From Paenibacillus doosanensis (GTDB lineage Bacteria > Bacillota > Bacilli > Paenibacillales > NBRC-103111), in contig NZ_JANYUY010000034.1 in NCBI RefSeq assembly GCF_025060755.1, forward strand, positions 24,221 through 88,220: a stretch of DNA of 64,000 nucleotides. Direction: 5' to 3'. Below are positions 9,034 through 18,070 of the stretch, one piece after another; the stretch's first letter is position 1, and each line of letters begins with the position of its first letter. The position numbers and the translations under genes were made by a program. Under the pieces are notes generated by a model. The model made no database searches. It saw only the letters and a list, made by a program, of their open reading frames with translations, and was not told where the DNA came from.

Positions 9034-9061
9034 TTTTGACATATTCAACGAATAGTATAAT
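9034..9061 (+). promoter_or_regulatory. Probable promoter of the AbrB-like gene
   Basis: TTTTGA and TATAAT are separated by 16 bases. A leader of about 85 nt would follow before the ATG at 9152. Confidence 0.55.
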
Positions 9062-9070
9062 GACAGGCTG

Positions 9071-9121
9071 CAATCCGATGGTTACGGTTGTCGGCTAGGA
9101 TTGTACTGTTCGTTTTTTTTT
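9071..9121 (+). promoter_or_regulatory. Structured leader with T run before the AbrB-like gene
   Basis: caatcc at 9071-9076 pairs with ggattg at 9098-9103 around a loop that itself contains short complementary bases. A run of nine T follows at 9113-9121, still upstream of the start codon. The arrangement resembles an intrinsic terminator placed in a leader, so attenuation is possible. The stem is short and the gap to the T run is wide. Confidence 0.35.
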
Positions 9122-9151
9122 GCGTTGGAAAGACGAAAGAGAGGTGAATTT

Positions 9152-9409
9152 ATGATGAAACCAGCAGGTGTAGTTAGAAAAGTCGACCAGTTGGGCCGGA
9201 TTGTGCTTCCGAAATCGCTGCGCAAGCGTTATCAGATGAATGAAGGGGACCCTGTTGAAATATTGGTTAGCGGAGACCACATTATTTTGGAGAGATACCG
9301 TCCGCGCTGTGTGTTCTGCAGTTCCATGGAGCAGGTCAGCGAATTTAAGGAGCGCCATATTTGCGGGGAATGTCTTGCAGAGATGGGCGCGATGAAACAA
9401 AAGGCATAA
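9152..9409 (+). CDS. AbrB/SpoVT-type transcriptional regulator
   Basis: An 85-residue protein with the swapped-hairpin DNA-binding domain of AbrB: VVRKVDQLGRIVLPKSLRKRY, then the second strand pair DPVEILVSGDHIILERY. The C-terminal third carries CVFCSS and HICGEC, two cysteine pairs that could bind a metal; AbrB of B. subtilis has a related Cys arrangement. Such proteins repress stationary-phase and sporulation genes during growth. GAGAGGTGA lies before ATG 9152; ATG 9155 is an equally possible start. A terminator follows directly, so it is monocistronic. Confidence 0.9.
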   Translation: MMKPAGVVRKVDQLGRIVLPKSLRKRYQMNEGDPVEILVSGDHIILERYRPRCVFCSSMEQVSEFKERHICGECLAEMGAMKQKA

Positions 9410-9424
9410 TACGGGAAAAAGCAG

Positions 9425-9472
9425 AAAGCATCACGGAGTCCTTAAAAACTTAAGGAACGTGATGCTTTTTAT
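9425..9472 (+). terminator. Rho-independent terminator of the AbrB-like gene
   Basis: A 10-bp stem, aaagcatcac with gtgatgcttt, encloses an inner cctt/aagg stem and is followed by TT. Confidence 0.85.
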
Positions 9473-9494
9473 CATGATTGGAAGGAAAAGCCCC

Positions 9495-9593
9495 TTACAG
9501 GCCTTTCGTCTTGTCGTCATTATAAGCTGCAGTGCACATTGCTACAATAAACATTAAGAATACTAAAATGACAATCCAAAATGTTGCTGACAT
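9495..9593 (-). CDS. Small single-span membrane peptide, 32 residues
   Basis: This very short frame begins at ATG 9593 with GGGGGTG just upstream and ends at TAA 9495-9497. The peptide starts MSATFWIVILVFLMFIVAMC and ends in the charged tail YNDDKTKGL. That is one hydrophobic helix of about 19 residues followed by a soluble tail, the usual plan of small bacterial membrane proteins. A TATAAT-like -10 lies near 9615-9620 on the same strand. I do not recognise a named family. It is separate from the glycosidase gene upstream, whose stop is at 9662. Confidence 0.65.
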   Translation of the reverse strand: MSATFWIVILVFLMFIVAMCTAAYNDDKTKGL

Positions 9594-9661
9594 CGGATGC
9601 ACCCCCTGCACATTATTATAACCAATGCTAGGCGAAAAAAATATTACCAAAATGTGAACAT

Positions 9662-10735
9662 TTATTTAAAAAACAAGAAATGCGTCGGCAGCAGGCGCAA
9701 TTTTCCGTCGGAAGGGCGATTGATGATCTGGCCTTCATAAATCAGGCTGGAGGAGCCGCCGCCGTCCAAATTGTACGCATCCTTGACACCCATCGCTAAC
9801 AGCTTGTCTTGAAGCTCGGCGAGCGTAGCTCCGGAATTGCCCCGTTCGTCATAACCGTCGGTAACAAGGAAAATCAACTGGTCGTTCTTGAAATTGCCGA
9901 CCACCGTTCTCGGGGCGCGGGCAGGAGAGGTCTGCCACTGCGGCGGAATCGACTGCTTCTTGCCGTTCTGCAGCAGAACGGGAACGAAGGTGGCTCCGAA
10001 CGCCGGACTCAGCTTATCCAAATCCTGCTGCCGGGAGAAGCGCCCTCCGATCAGCTTGCGGTCCGTGCTCAAGCCCACGAAGGCCAAATCTTCAAACGTC
10101 GGCTCGAAGCCGTATACGTATTTGCTATTGTAGACGGTCGTGCTGAGCGGATACCGTTTGCCGGTTTTGCTGTCGTCGGCGAAGCCTCCGGCGTTGACTC
10201 CCGCGACCGCGCCATAGCGCCGGGCCGCGTCGAGCGTCGTTTCGCTGCCGCCGACGGCATCTTTGCCGAGCACCATCTTCATCGCCTTGTCCGATTTCAT
10301 ATTGACTTTGAGCGCGTAGCCCTTATAGTTCGAATCGCTGAAGTTGTACAGCTTCAGATCGATGTTCGAGCTGACGGTTTGTCTGGCGAGCTTCCCGCCG
10401 AGCTTGGAGCTAATGCGCGAATCGAAGACGGCTTCGGGTTTGGCGGAGGCTGCCTCGGCCGTCGCCACCATCGCAGTCACATCGGAGGCGCTTTTCTCGT
10501 ACAGCTCGAAGAAGCGTTCGATCGTCGACTTGGTCTGCGTCGCGTCGTCTTTGGCTTTATCGAGCTGCTCGCTTGATTTTTGCAATTCCTCTTGGATGGA
10601 GAAGTCGGTCTTGGCGATTCGCTGCAAATCCGGCAGCTGTACGGACAATTGGGATAAAAGTAAGAAAGCGACGATTCCGATAAAAGGAGCAAGGGCCAAG
10701 AGCATCGTGCGGTTAATAAGTTGAACCGGATTCAT
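9662..10735 (-). CDS. Phosphodiester glycosidase (NAGPA-domain) family protein
   Basis: A 357-residue protein with one N-terminal membrane anchor (LLALAPFIGIVAFLLL) and then a short helical stretch. The NAGPA (DUF2233) domain covers about residues 130-357, with VAGVNAGGF, the basic segment SPARAPRTVVG and the hallmark AYNLDGGGSSSLIY. The founding mammalian enzyme removes GlcNAc from a phosphodiester; bacterial members act on surface glycans or are uncharacterised. The product should sit on the outer face of the membrane. It is the last gene of the leftward YesM/YesN operon, 15 bases after the coiled-coil gene. ATG 10735 is used; a GTG nine bases earlier is nearer to AAGGAAG. Confidence 0.85.
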   Translation of the reverse strand: MNPVQLINRTMLLALAPFIGIVAFLLLSQLSVQLPDLQRIAKTDFSIQEELQKSSEQLDKAKDDATQTKSTIERFFELYEKSASDVTAMVATAEAASAKPEAVFDSRISSKLGGKLARQTVSSNIDLKLYNFSDSNYKGYALKVNMKSDKAMKMVLGKDAVGGSETTLDAARRYGAVAGVNAGGFADDSKTGKRYPLSTTVYNSKYVYGFEPTFEDLAFVGLSTDRKLIGGRFSRQQDLDKLSPAFGATFVPVLLQNGKKQSIPPQWQTSPARAPRTVVGNFKNDQLIFLVTDGYDERGNSGATLAELQDKLLAMGVKDAYNLDGGGSSSLIYEGQIINRPSDGKLRLLPTHFLFFK

Positions 10736-10750
10736 TTTGTTCACACTTCC

Positions 10751-11191
10751 TTATTGCAGTACATCCAGGTTTTTCTTCAAGTCGTCAAGCTTTTTCTTCA
10801 CTTCGTTCAGCTGTGTGTACAGCTGGTTGCTGTTGTCCGTCTTACTGTTGGCGCTGTCCTTGGTAAACGCCAGCAGCTCGTTCAAGGCGTCGATCTTCGT
10901 CTGCATCTTGGCCAAATCTCCGCCGACGCTTTCCTTCAACTGATCCAGCTGCTTCTTATAATCCTCCTGCACGGCCTGCAGCTGCTGATCCGTCTGCGCG
11001 GCGATTTGCTGGGCAATCTGCTGGCGCAAATGATCGGTGTACATCTTGGCGCCTAGCCCGCCGAGCGCGATGAGCAGCGTCCACGCCATAAATAACAGAA
11101 CGTAGGTTCTTCCTTTTCCTTTCCGCTTGACCGGCTTGCTCGGCCGCGCCATCGGCTGCTCGAAAACGGCAGGTTCAACGGGCGTGTTCAT
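10751..11191 (-). CDS. Membrane-anchored coiled-coil protein, unknown function
   Basis: A 146-residue protein with a basic cytoplasmic start (SKPVKRKGKGR), one membrane helix at about residues 29-49, and an outer tail of heptad-rich sequence at about 55-146 (QQIAAQTDQQLQAVQEDYKK and LNEVKKKLDDLKKNLDVL). I do not recognise a family. Its ATG overlaps the TGA of the YesN-type regulator gene as ATGA, and the glycosidase gene follows within 16 bases. A role beside the membrane glycosidase or as a sensory accessory is therefore likely. Confidence 0.8.
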   Translation of the reverse strand: MNTPVEPAVFEQPMARPSKPVKRKGKGRTYVLLFMAWTLLIALGGLGAKMYTDHLRQQIAQQIAAQTDQQLQAVQEDYKKQLDQLKESVGGDLAKMQTKIDALNELLAFTKDSANSKTDNSNQLYTQLNEVKKKLDDLKKNLDVLQ

Positions 11192-12804
11192 GGTTGATTC
11201 ACCTTCCTGTACTCGTTCGGTGAGAGGCCAACCAGCTTTTTAAACACCTTGCTGAAATATTTCTCATCGTCGTACCCGACCATCTCGGCGATTTGAGCAA
11301 TCCGCAGATGCGGGTTGAGCAGGAGCAGCTTCGCCTTCTCGACGCGGATATCGCTCAAATAGTCGGATAAGTTGACTTTAAACTCTTGTTTGAATTTACG
11401 GGAAATATATTCACGGCTTAAATAAAAATGATTGGCAATCTCTTGAAGCGTAATATCCTGATGATAATGGTTTTGAATATACTTTGCAATCTCGAAGATT
11501 ACGTTGTTATCCCGATGCTGATGCTCCAGCTGAAGCTTCGCGAGAGCGGTCAAATCGTCGATCAGCTGCCGCCTCCACAGCCCCGGAGACAACGCTCCGT
11601 CTTGATCGAGCGGCAGGCTTGCAAAAACCGGGGCCGCGCGGATGTTCAGCTCGGCCTGACGCTCGCCGAACCATTCCGCCAGCCAGCGGCTGCGCAGCAC
11701 GTTGTACTCGCTCTGCCAATGTCTGAACTGCTCCACGGTCACGGTGTCGAGAGCGCGGACGGCGTCCAGCCACAAGTCGACGGCTTTGCCGATCTGTTCC
11801 TCGCTGCCGCTTTTTACCGCCAGGCGGATTTGCTCGGCATAGTCGGAATAAGAGAGCAGCGGCTGCTGGGCGGAAGGCTGGCCGGCCGCATAATATATCC
11901 GCTTCTCCTTCACGCGCAGATTGCGGCGCCGGAGGGCCGACTGGGCTTCCCGGTACGCTGCCGGCAGGCCGTAGGGGAACGGCTGGACGAGGCTGACACC
12001 GATGTCCAGGCTGCTGCGCAGCGCGGCCGTGAGACCGCGCTGGATTTCGGCGAGCACAGGGTCCGGGTTGGGCGATGCGCCGTACAGCAGGATGAGAATC
12101 TCTCCGTCGCTGTTCCAGTAACGGTAGGCGACGCCGTGACGGCCCGCCCGCAGTATCTCGTTACATATATTCGTAACGGAAAAGAATAATAGGTCCGAGT
12201 TGGCGTCGAACTTCGCTTTTAATCCGGCGTTCATCGTATCGAGGGCAATGATGGCGAGGCGGCATTCCTTCATGCCGCGCTCAATGCCGAAGGCCTCGTC
12301 CAGCGAGGCGGCCGACGCCTCGTACGCGGACGGCTCGGCGACGAGATTGGACAATGTCTTCTCCCAGTAGACCGGACGAATCTGATTCATCTCGATATTG
12401 CTCTGCACTTTGCGATGACGCTCGTTCTCCTCCCGAATCCAGCAGTCCACTGCTTTGCTTACTGCGGCGTGGAGCTGCTCCGCGTCGATAGGCTTCAATA
12501 TGTAATCCACGCCGCCGTGCTTGACGGTATGGCGAACGAGCTGAAAGTCGTCATGACCGCTGATGACGATCGTCTTCCCGCAGGCATAATGGGCCTCCAG
12601 CCATTCCAGCAGCTCAAGGCCGTTTTTGGTCGGCATCATCATATCGGTAAAAATAATTTGCGGCCGGTGCTCGCCGATCATCTCGATAGCTTCTTCTCCG
12701 TCTTGCGCTTCCAAAATCGTATCGATTCCGAAATGGTTCCAATCGACGAGCAGCTTGACCGCTTCGCGCACATGTTTCTCGTCGTCGACAATGATCGCTT
12801 TCAT
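11188..12804 (-). CDS. YesN-type response regulator (receiver plus AraC HTH)
   Basis: A 538-residue regulator. Residues 1-120 are a receiver with phospho-acceptor Asp54 in IIFTDMMMPTKNG. A long central region of low similarity follows, and an AraC-type double helix-turn-helix ends the protein (ITLQEIANHFYLSREYISRK, then KYFSKVFKKLVGLSPNEYR). Such proteins activate sugar uptake genes when phosphorylated by YesM-type kinases. The start at 12804 is fixed by AAAGGAGG; the frame continues upstream without a ribosome site. It lies 44 bases after the kinase gene and overlaps the next gene by four bases. The divergent importer at 14838-18028 is its probable target. Confidence 0.92.
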   Translation of the reverse strand: MKAIIVDDEKHVREAVKLLVDWNHFGIDTILEAQDGEEAIEMIGEHRPQIIFTDMMMPTKNGLELLEWLEAHYACGKTIVISGHDDFQLVRHTVKHGGVDYILKPIDAEQLHAAVSKAVDCWIREENERHRKVQSNIEMNQIRPVYWEKTLSNLVAEPSAYEASAASLDEAFGIERGMKECRLAIIALDTMNAGLKAKFDANSDLLFFSVTNICNEILRAGRHGVAYRYWNSDGEILILLYGASPNPDPVLAEIQRGLTAALRSSLDIGVSLVQPFPYGLPAAYREAQSALRRRNLRVKEKRIYYAAGQPSAQQPLLSYSDYAEQIRLAVKSGSEEQIGKAVDLWLDAVRALDTVTVEQFRHWQSEYNVLRSRWLAEWFGERQAELNIRAAPVFASLPLDQDGALSPGLWRRQLIDDLTALAKLQLEHQHRDNNVIFEIAKYIQNHYHQDITLQEIANHFYLSREYISRKFKQEFKVNLSDYLSDIRVEKAKLLLLNPHLRIAQIAEMVGYDDEKYFSKVFKKLVGLSPNEYRKVNQP

Positions 12805-12848
12805 GCGTTTTCCTCCTTTTCCAGCCGCGCTCAAGTTAGCCGAGCGGA

Positions 12849-14642
12849 CTAGCCGTTCTGATGAGCCCCCGGCGCATCCAGCGGAATCAAGAGCACGATC
12901 CGCACGCCCGAAGGGCTGCATGGCTCAATCTTCATCGCTGTGCCCGGGTAGTAGAGTGCAAGCCGCGACCGCACGTTCAGCAGCCCGATGCTCTCCGCCG
13001 GCTCGGAGGCGATGTCGGGATGCTTGCTCAGCTGCCGCCGGAGCCGGGCGAGCGTATCCGGATCGATGCCGCGGCCGTTATCCTCGACGGTCAGCCGCAG
13101 CCTGTTATCCTGCGTGATCGACCCGGTAATGAGCAGCCGTCCGGTCTTCTCGCGCGGATCGAAGCCGTGCTTAAAGTAGTTTTCCGCGAGCGGCTGCAAA
13201 ATCATTTTGGGCACGGTCCTATCCAGCGTCTCCTCGTCAATCTCGAACGAAACGGTCAGCTCGTTTTCAAACCGCTGCATTTGCAGCTCCAAATACGATT
13301 TTACATGAGCGATTTCTTGTTTGAGCGGGACTAGCGTTTCATTCGTATTCATACTGTAGCGCATCATCTTGGCCAGGGACGACAGCAGCGAATAAATTTT
13401 CGGCGCTTGATGCTGCAGGGCGAGCGTGCCGATCGACTGCAGGCTGTTGTACAGAAAATGCGGATTAATCTGGGCTTGCAGCGCCTTCAGCTGATTGGTC
13501 TTATTGGCCAGATCAAGCTTGTATTCGCTCACGATCAAGTTGTTGATCGTCTGCATCATCTGGCGGAAGCGCCTCGCCAAAATGCCGATTTCATCATGGC
13601 TCGTCACCTGAATGTCCACCTGCATGTCGCCGGTTTGGATTTTGCCGATATAACCGATCAAGTTTTTGATCGGAGCGGTAAACTTGAACGAAATGTACAG
13701 CGTTGCAAAAATCACGACAATCAGAAACAGACTGAAAATCATCGTGTTGATTTGGGTCAGCTCGCGAGCGTTTTTGTACAAATTTTCGTAAGGAATCCGC
13801 TTCACGAGCGTCCATTCCATATAAGGCGACGTCATCCGCTCGTATATATGGATGCCCGAGAACGGCTTGCTTTTCCACTCGAAGCTTCCTTTATCCTCGG
13901 GCATCGCCAGCAAATGCCGCACCCAATCCTCGTCCAGCGCCTTACCCCACGTCTCGCGGTCGGTTCCGTAAATCACGGTTCCGTTCCGGTCGAGAATGTA
14001 CAGTTCTTCCTGTCCCGGCGTGTACAGCTGCTCGCAAATGCTGCGGATGACATCGACACTGAAGTCGATCGACAAAAAGCCGAGCTCCTGCTGAGTCAGC
14101 GCATTGCGAATGGAGCGGTGCATTGTGACGACCGTCGCAGGGGGGACGTAGAACAAGCCGCCCATTCGGTAATCATGGCTGATATGAGTAGGCTCCAGCC
14201 GCACCTCCGCGCCGTTCATCTCCGGGATGTATTTCGGTCCCGGCCCTTCGTTGCGTCCCGGATTTCCCTGGGCAATCATGAAGGAGCGGTTCGTTTTGGC
14301 TATGTATAAATACGCCTGCTTTATTTCTTTGACCGAATTGGCAATCGCCTGCACGCCGCGGAAAATTTCGCTCGTGCTGATGTAGTCCGTGTCGCCGCTT
14401 TCTATAATATTGTACAGCGTCGTGTCGTTATACACGGACAGCGAGCTTTGCTCGATTACCTTCAGGTAGTTCATAATGTTCGTTTTACCTTGATAAATCA
14501 AATTGGAGTTGCTGACGACCGTCTCCTGCGACACTGAATGCTTGGTGAAAAAGTAGGTAATGATAATCGATGTGGCAATGGGCACGATCGTAGCCGCGAG
14601 CAGGAAGACGATCAATTTGTTGCGGATGCTGTTACGGATCAT
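12849..14642 (-). CDS. YesM-type sensor histidine kinase
   Basis: A 597-residue membrane kinase. It has TM1 at about 9-31, an extracellular Cache-like sensor at about 35-295, TM2 at about 298-318, HAMP at about 318-370, then the His-kinase domain with His395 in QAQINPHFLYNSLQSI. The ATPase domain carries LQPLAENYFKHGFD and the VEDNGRGI glycine box. It phosphorylates the adjacent YesN-type regulator in response to an outside ligand, commonly an oligosaccharide or its binding protein. ATG 14642 follows AAAGGGGAA; a GTG seven codons upstream is less likely. It is first in a leftward four-gene operon. Confidence 0.93.
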   Translation of the reverse strand: MIRNSIRNKLIVFLLAATIVPIATSIIITYFFTKHSVSQETVVSNSNLIYQGKTNIMNYLKVIEQSSLSVYNDTTLYNIIESGDTDYISTSEIFRGVQAIANSVKEIKQAYLYIAKTNRSFMIAQGNPGRNEGPGPKYIPEMNGAEVRLEPTHISHDYRMGGLFYVPPATVVTMHRSIRNALTQQELGFLSIDFSVDVIRSICEQLYTPGQEELYILDRNGTVIYGTDRETWGKALDEDWVRHLLAMPEDKGSFEWKSKPFSGIHIYERMTSPYMEWTLVKRIPYENLYKNARELTQINTMIFSLFLIVVIFATLYISFKFTAPIKNLIGYIGKIQTGDMQVDIQVTSHDEIGILARRFRQMMQTINNLIVSEYKLDLANKTNQLKALQAQINPHFLYNSLQSIGTLALQHQAPKIYSLLSSLAKMMRYSMNTNETLVPLKQEIAHVKSYLELQMQRFENELTVSFEIDEETLDRTVPKMILQPLAENYFKHGFDPREKTGRLLITGSITQDNRLRLTVEDNGRGIDPDTLARLRRQLSKHPDIASEPAESIGLLNVRSRLALYYPGTAMKIEPCSPSGVRIVLLIPLDAPGAHQNG

Positions 14643-14837
14643 AAGTCTTCCCCTTTCTTTCACAGAGCTTCTAGGCGTTGTGCCAATGCGGTACTACAAG
14701 AGCTCGGCTCCTTGCGCAAGCTATATTGTATCAAGGGATATCAATAAATTCCACCTGATGGGTCATCATAGTCGGTGTTTTTAAACCGTTTCCGTTTCTA
14801 TACTAGGGTTATACTTAACCAAAGGGGGAAAGATGCT

Positions 14838-15722
14838 ATGAAAGCTAGGCATCGCTTGTCGGATTGGATGCTTCAGACGGTATTCGTCGGTCCGGCGCTC
14901 GTCTTTTTCTCCATTATCGTTATCGTGCCGTTTCTGATGAGCATTTATTATTCGTTCACCGAATGGAACGGAGTTACTTCTACGATCAAATGGATTGGGC
15001 TGGATAATTTCAAAAAAATCATTGTGGACGATCAAGATTTCCACTCTTCATTTTGGTTTACGGCCAAGTTTACCGTAACGAACGTGCTGCTGGCCAATCT
15101 CGTCGGCTTCGCGCTGGCGCTGCTGCTGACGCAGGCGCTGAAGAGCCGCAATGTGCTGCGAACGGTGTTTTTTATGCCGAATGTCATCGGCGGCTTGCTG
15201 CTTGGGTTCATCTGGCAGTTTATTTTTGTCAAAGGGTTCGCTACGATCGGCGAGCTTACGAATATCGGTTTTTTCCAGCTTCCATGGCTGGGCGACGCGC
15301 CGACGGCGTTTTGGGGACTGGTCATTGTCAGCGTATGGCAGACGGCCGGATATTTGATGGTCATCTATATCGCCGCGCTGGCGAACGTCCCCAGAGACAT
15401 TGTCGAGGCGGCTTATATCGATGGCGCGAACCGCTGGCAGACGCTGCGCACGATTACGTTTCCGCTGATCATGCCGGCCGTCACGGTCTGTCTGTTCCTG
15501 ACGATATCCTGGGCGTTCAAAATGTACGACCTGAACGTTTCCTTGACCAAAGGCGGGCCGTTCAACTCGACGCAATCCGTGGCGCTCAACATTTATGATG
15601 AAGCGTTCCGTAACAACCGGTACGGACTCGGAACCGCCAAGGCGTTCCTGTTCTTCATCGTCGTGGCGCTCATCACGATGATTCAAGTGTGGACGACCAA
15701 GAAGAAGGAGGTTGAAGTGTGA
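14838..15722 (+). CDS. Sugar ABC transporter permease, MalF type
   Basis: A 294-residue inner-membrane permease with six predicted helices. The cytoplasmic EAA loop, which docks the ATPase, reads EAAYIDGANRWQTLRTITFP. The start at 14838 follows AAAGGGGGAAAG. It is the first gene of an importer divergent from the YesM operon. The shared 195-base region has a direct repeat (gtatcaa, atatcaa) near 14727-14743 and TATACT boxes near 14799 and 14814. No ATPase gene is in the window, so a shared MsmX-like ATPase is expected. Confidence 0.92.
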   Translation: MKARHRLSDWMLQTVFVGPALVFFSIIVIVPFLMSIYYSFTEWNGVTSTIKWIGLDNFKKIIVDDQDFHSSFWFTAKFTVTNVLLANLVGFALALLLTQALKSRNVLRTVFFMPNVIGGLLLGFIWQFIFVKGFATIGELTNIGFFQLPWLGDAPTAFWGLVIVSVWQTAGYLMVIYIAALANVPRDIVEAAYIDGANRWQTLRTITFPLIMPAVTVCLFLTISWAFKMYDLNVSLTKGGPFNSTQSVALNIYDEAFRNNRYGLGTAKAFLFFIVVALITMIQVWTTKKKEVEV

Positions 15723-16558
15723 TGGAAGCGAAAAGCACTTACAATCTTCGCTTGCTGGGATTGGAAATTGTAGGCATCATTGTCGGCTTGCTGTTTCTCG
15801 TCCCGTTTTACTTCGTCATTGTCAACTCGATGAAGACATTCGGAGAAATTCTGATCAACTCGTCGAGCCTTCCGAGCTCGCTTAATTTCAGCAATTACGT
15901 CAAAGTATGGGACATCATGAAGTTCCCGAAGGCGTTCCTGAACTCGCTGCTGATTACGGTGTTCAGCAATCTGGGACTGGTCGTGATCAGCTCGATGGCC
16001 GCTTACCGGCTGGTGCGCCGGCCTTCCCGGTTCAATAATCTCGTCTTTCTCGCGTTCGTCGCGGCGATGGTCATCCCGTTCCAATCGATTATGATCCCGC
16101 TTGTCCGCGTAGCGAGCGAAGTCGGGCTGATGGACAGCATTCCGGGCTTGGTCGTCTGCTACTTCGGCTTCGGAGTCTCGCTGAACGTCTTCCTGTATCA
16201 CGGGTTCATTAAGTCGATTCCGATGGAAATCGAGGAGTCGGCTACGGTAGACGGATGCACGCCGTACGGCGTGTTCTGGAAAATCGTCTTCCCGCTGCTC
16301 AAGCCGATGACGGTCACGATCATCCTGCTGAACAGCCTGTGGATTTGGAACGACTTCCTGCTGCCGATGCTCGTTCTAAACAGCCCCGATCTTAGAACGA
16401 TTCCGCTGACGACGTACTCGTTCTTCGGACAATATACGAAGCAGTGGGACTTGGCGCTGGCTGCGCTCGTGCTCGGCGTCCTGCCGATCGTCATCTTCTT
16501 CCTGGCGATGCAGCGTCATATTATCGAAGGGATTACCGCCGGCTCCGTCAAAGGATAA
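15722..16558 (+). CDS. Sugar ABC transporter permease, MalG type
   Basis: A 278-residue permease with an N-terminal helix (IVGIIVGLLFLVPFYFVIV) and the EAA loop ESATVDGCTPYGVFWKIVFP. The C-terminus ends in the usual GITAGSVKG. ATG 15722 overlaps the TGA of the first permease by one base (TGATG), implying coupled translation. A GTG one codon earlier is also possible. It forms the membrane channel with the preceding protein for the substrate delivered by the lipoprotein at 16724. Confidence 0.92.
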   Translation: MEAKSTYNLRLLGLEIVGIIVGLLFLVPFYFVIVNSMKTFGEILINSSSLPSSLNFSNYVKVWDIMKFPKAFLNSLLITVFSNLGLVVISSMAAYRLVRRPSRFNNLVFLAFVAAMVIPFQSIMIPLVRVASEVGLMDSIPGLVVCYFGFGVSLNVFLYHGFIKSIPMEIEESATVDGCTPYGVFWKIVFPLLKPMTVTIILLNSLWIWNDFLLPMLVLNSPDLRTIPLTTYSFFGQYTKQWDLALAALVLGVLPIVIFFLAMQRHIIEGITAGSVKG

Positions 16559-16723
16559 AGAGGGCGGGGGCGTCCGCGGCATGATGATGCGGTCAACAGG
16601 TTACACCTTTTCGTTCAATATAGTCCGTGTTCGAAGAGGGTCCGATTTCTTACAATAAATACAGGAACAAGCAACAAAGATAACTTTTACAAAAAAAGGT
16701 TTGATAAAGGGAGGTTTCTTAGA

Positions 16724-18028
16724 ATGAAAAAGAAATTTGCGGTTCTCGGTTTGACTACAGTGATGCTGGCTTCTCTGATGGCGGGATGTGCCAAGAGCGG
16801 TACGCCGGCGCCTGAAGCCGGAGGCTCGAATGCCGGAAGCGGCGGAGCCAAAAACGTGACGCTCAAAATGTTCCAGTTCAAGGTAGAGATCGCCGAGCCG
16901 CTCGCCAAGCTGGCCGCCGAATACGAGAAAGAAAATCCGGGCGTCAAAATTCAGATCGACACGGTGGGCGGAGGCTCGGACTACGGCGCCGCGCTGATGG
17001 CGAAGTTTAACTCGGGCGATAAGCCGGATATTTTCAACAACGGAGGCTTTTCCGATCTGGACAAATGGATCGAGCATCTGGAGGATTTGTCCGACCAGCC
17101 GTGGGTGAAGGATATGGTAGCGGTCGCCAAAGAGCCGATGACCAAGGACGGCAAGCTGTACGGACAGCCGCTCAACCTGGAAGGCTACGGCTTCCTGTAT
17201 AATAAGGATCTGTTTGCGCAAGCGGGCATTACCGAGCTGCCGAAGACGCTGTCCCAATTGGAAGCGGCCGCGCAGAAGCTGCAGGACAAAGGCATTCAGC
17301 CTTTCGTCAACGGCTACGGTGAATGGTGGGTGCTGGGCAACCACTTCGTGAACATTCCGTTCGCTCAGCAGCCCGATCCTAACGCCTTCATCGACGGTCT
17401 GAACAAGGGAACGGCCAAGTTCCAAGGCAACGCCGCGTTCGAAAACTGGGTGAAGCTGTTCGATCTGCAGCTGAAATACGGCAATAAAAACCCGCTGCAA
17501 ACCGACTACAAAACGCAGGTGACCGAGTTCGCCACAGGCAAAGCAGCAATGACGCAGCAGGGCAACTGGACGCAGCTGCAGCTTACGCAGACGAACCCGA
17601 ACATCAAGGTCGGCTTCCTGCCGATGCCGATCAGCGACGATCCGGCGGCGAACGACAAGCTTCCGGTCGGCGTGCCTAACAACTGGGTTATCAACAAAAA
17701 CTCGCCGAACAAGGATGAGGCGAAAAAGTTCCTGAACTGGCTCGTAACCTCCGATATCGGCAAAAAGTATATTACCGAAGAATTCAAGTTCATTCCGGCG
17801 TTTACGAACATCCCTGCGGATGAGAAGATTCTCGGACCGCTGGCCGCCGATATTATCAAATACAGCAAAGAAAACAAAACGCTCAGCTGGAACTGGTTCA
17901 AGTTCCCTGGCGGCGAAGCGAGCAGCCAGAAGTTTGCCGCGACGATGCAGGCTTACGTGGCGAAGCAGAAGACGAAGGATCAAATGTTCGACGAGTTCCA
18001 AAAAACGTGGGACAGCTTGAAAAAATAA
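16724..18028 (+). CDS. Sugar ABC transporter substrate-binding lipoprotein
   Basis: A 434-residue extracellular solute-binding protein of family 1. The signal peptide ends in the lipobox LMAGC near residue 22, so the mature protein is anchored through that Cys. Typical stretches are KPDIFNNGGFSDL, NLEGYGFLYNKDLF and ATGKAAMTQQGNW. The substrate, probably an oligosaccharide, cannot be named. AAGGGAGG lies before the ATG. A 165-base gap separates it from the permeases; TACAAT near 16653 suggests an extra promoter, as abundant binding proteins often have. Confidence 0.93.
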   Translation: MKKKFAVLGLTTVMLASLMAGCAKSGTPAPEAGGSNAGSGGAKNVTLKMFQFKVEIAEPLAKLAAEYEKENPGVKIQIDTVGGGSDYGAALMAKFNSGDKPDIFNNGGFSDLDKWIEHLEDLSDQPWVKDMVAVAKEPMTKDGKLYGQPLNLEGYGFLYNKDLFAQAGITELPKTLSQLEAAAQKLQDKGIQPFVNGYGEWWVLGNHFVNIPFAQQPDPNAFIDGLNKGTAKFQGNAAFENWVKLFDLQLKYGNKNPLQTDYKTQVTEFATGKAAMTQQGNWTQLQLTQTNPNIKVGFLPMPISDDPAANDKLPVGVPNNWVINKNSPNKDEAKKFLNWLVTSDIGKKYITEEFKFIPAFTNIPADEKILGPLAADIIKYSKENKTLSWNWFKFPGGEASSQKFAATMQAYVAKQKTKDQMFDEFQKTWDSLKK

Positions 18029-18041
18029 AGCAGACCGACCG

Positions 18042-18070
18042 ACTCCCCGGCCCCTTGGCCGGGGAGTTTT
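18042..18070 (+). terminator. Rho-independent terminator of the first importer
   Basis: An 11-bp GC-rich stem, actccccggcc with ggccggggagt, has a 4-nt loop and TTTT after it, 14 bases past the stop codon. Confidence 0.85.
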
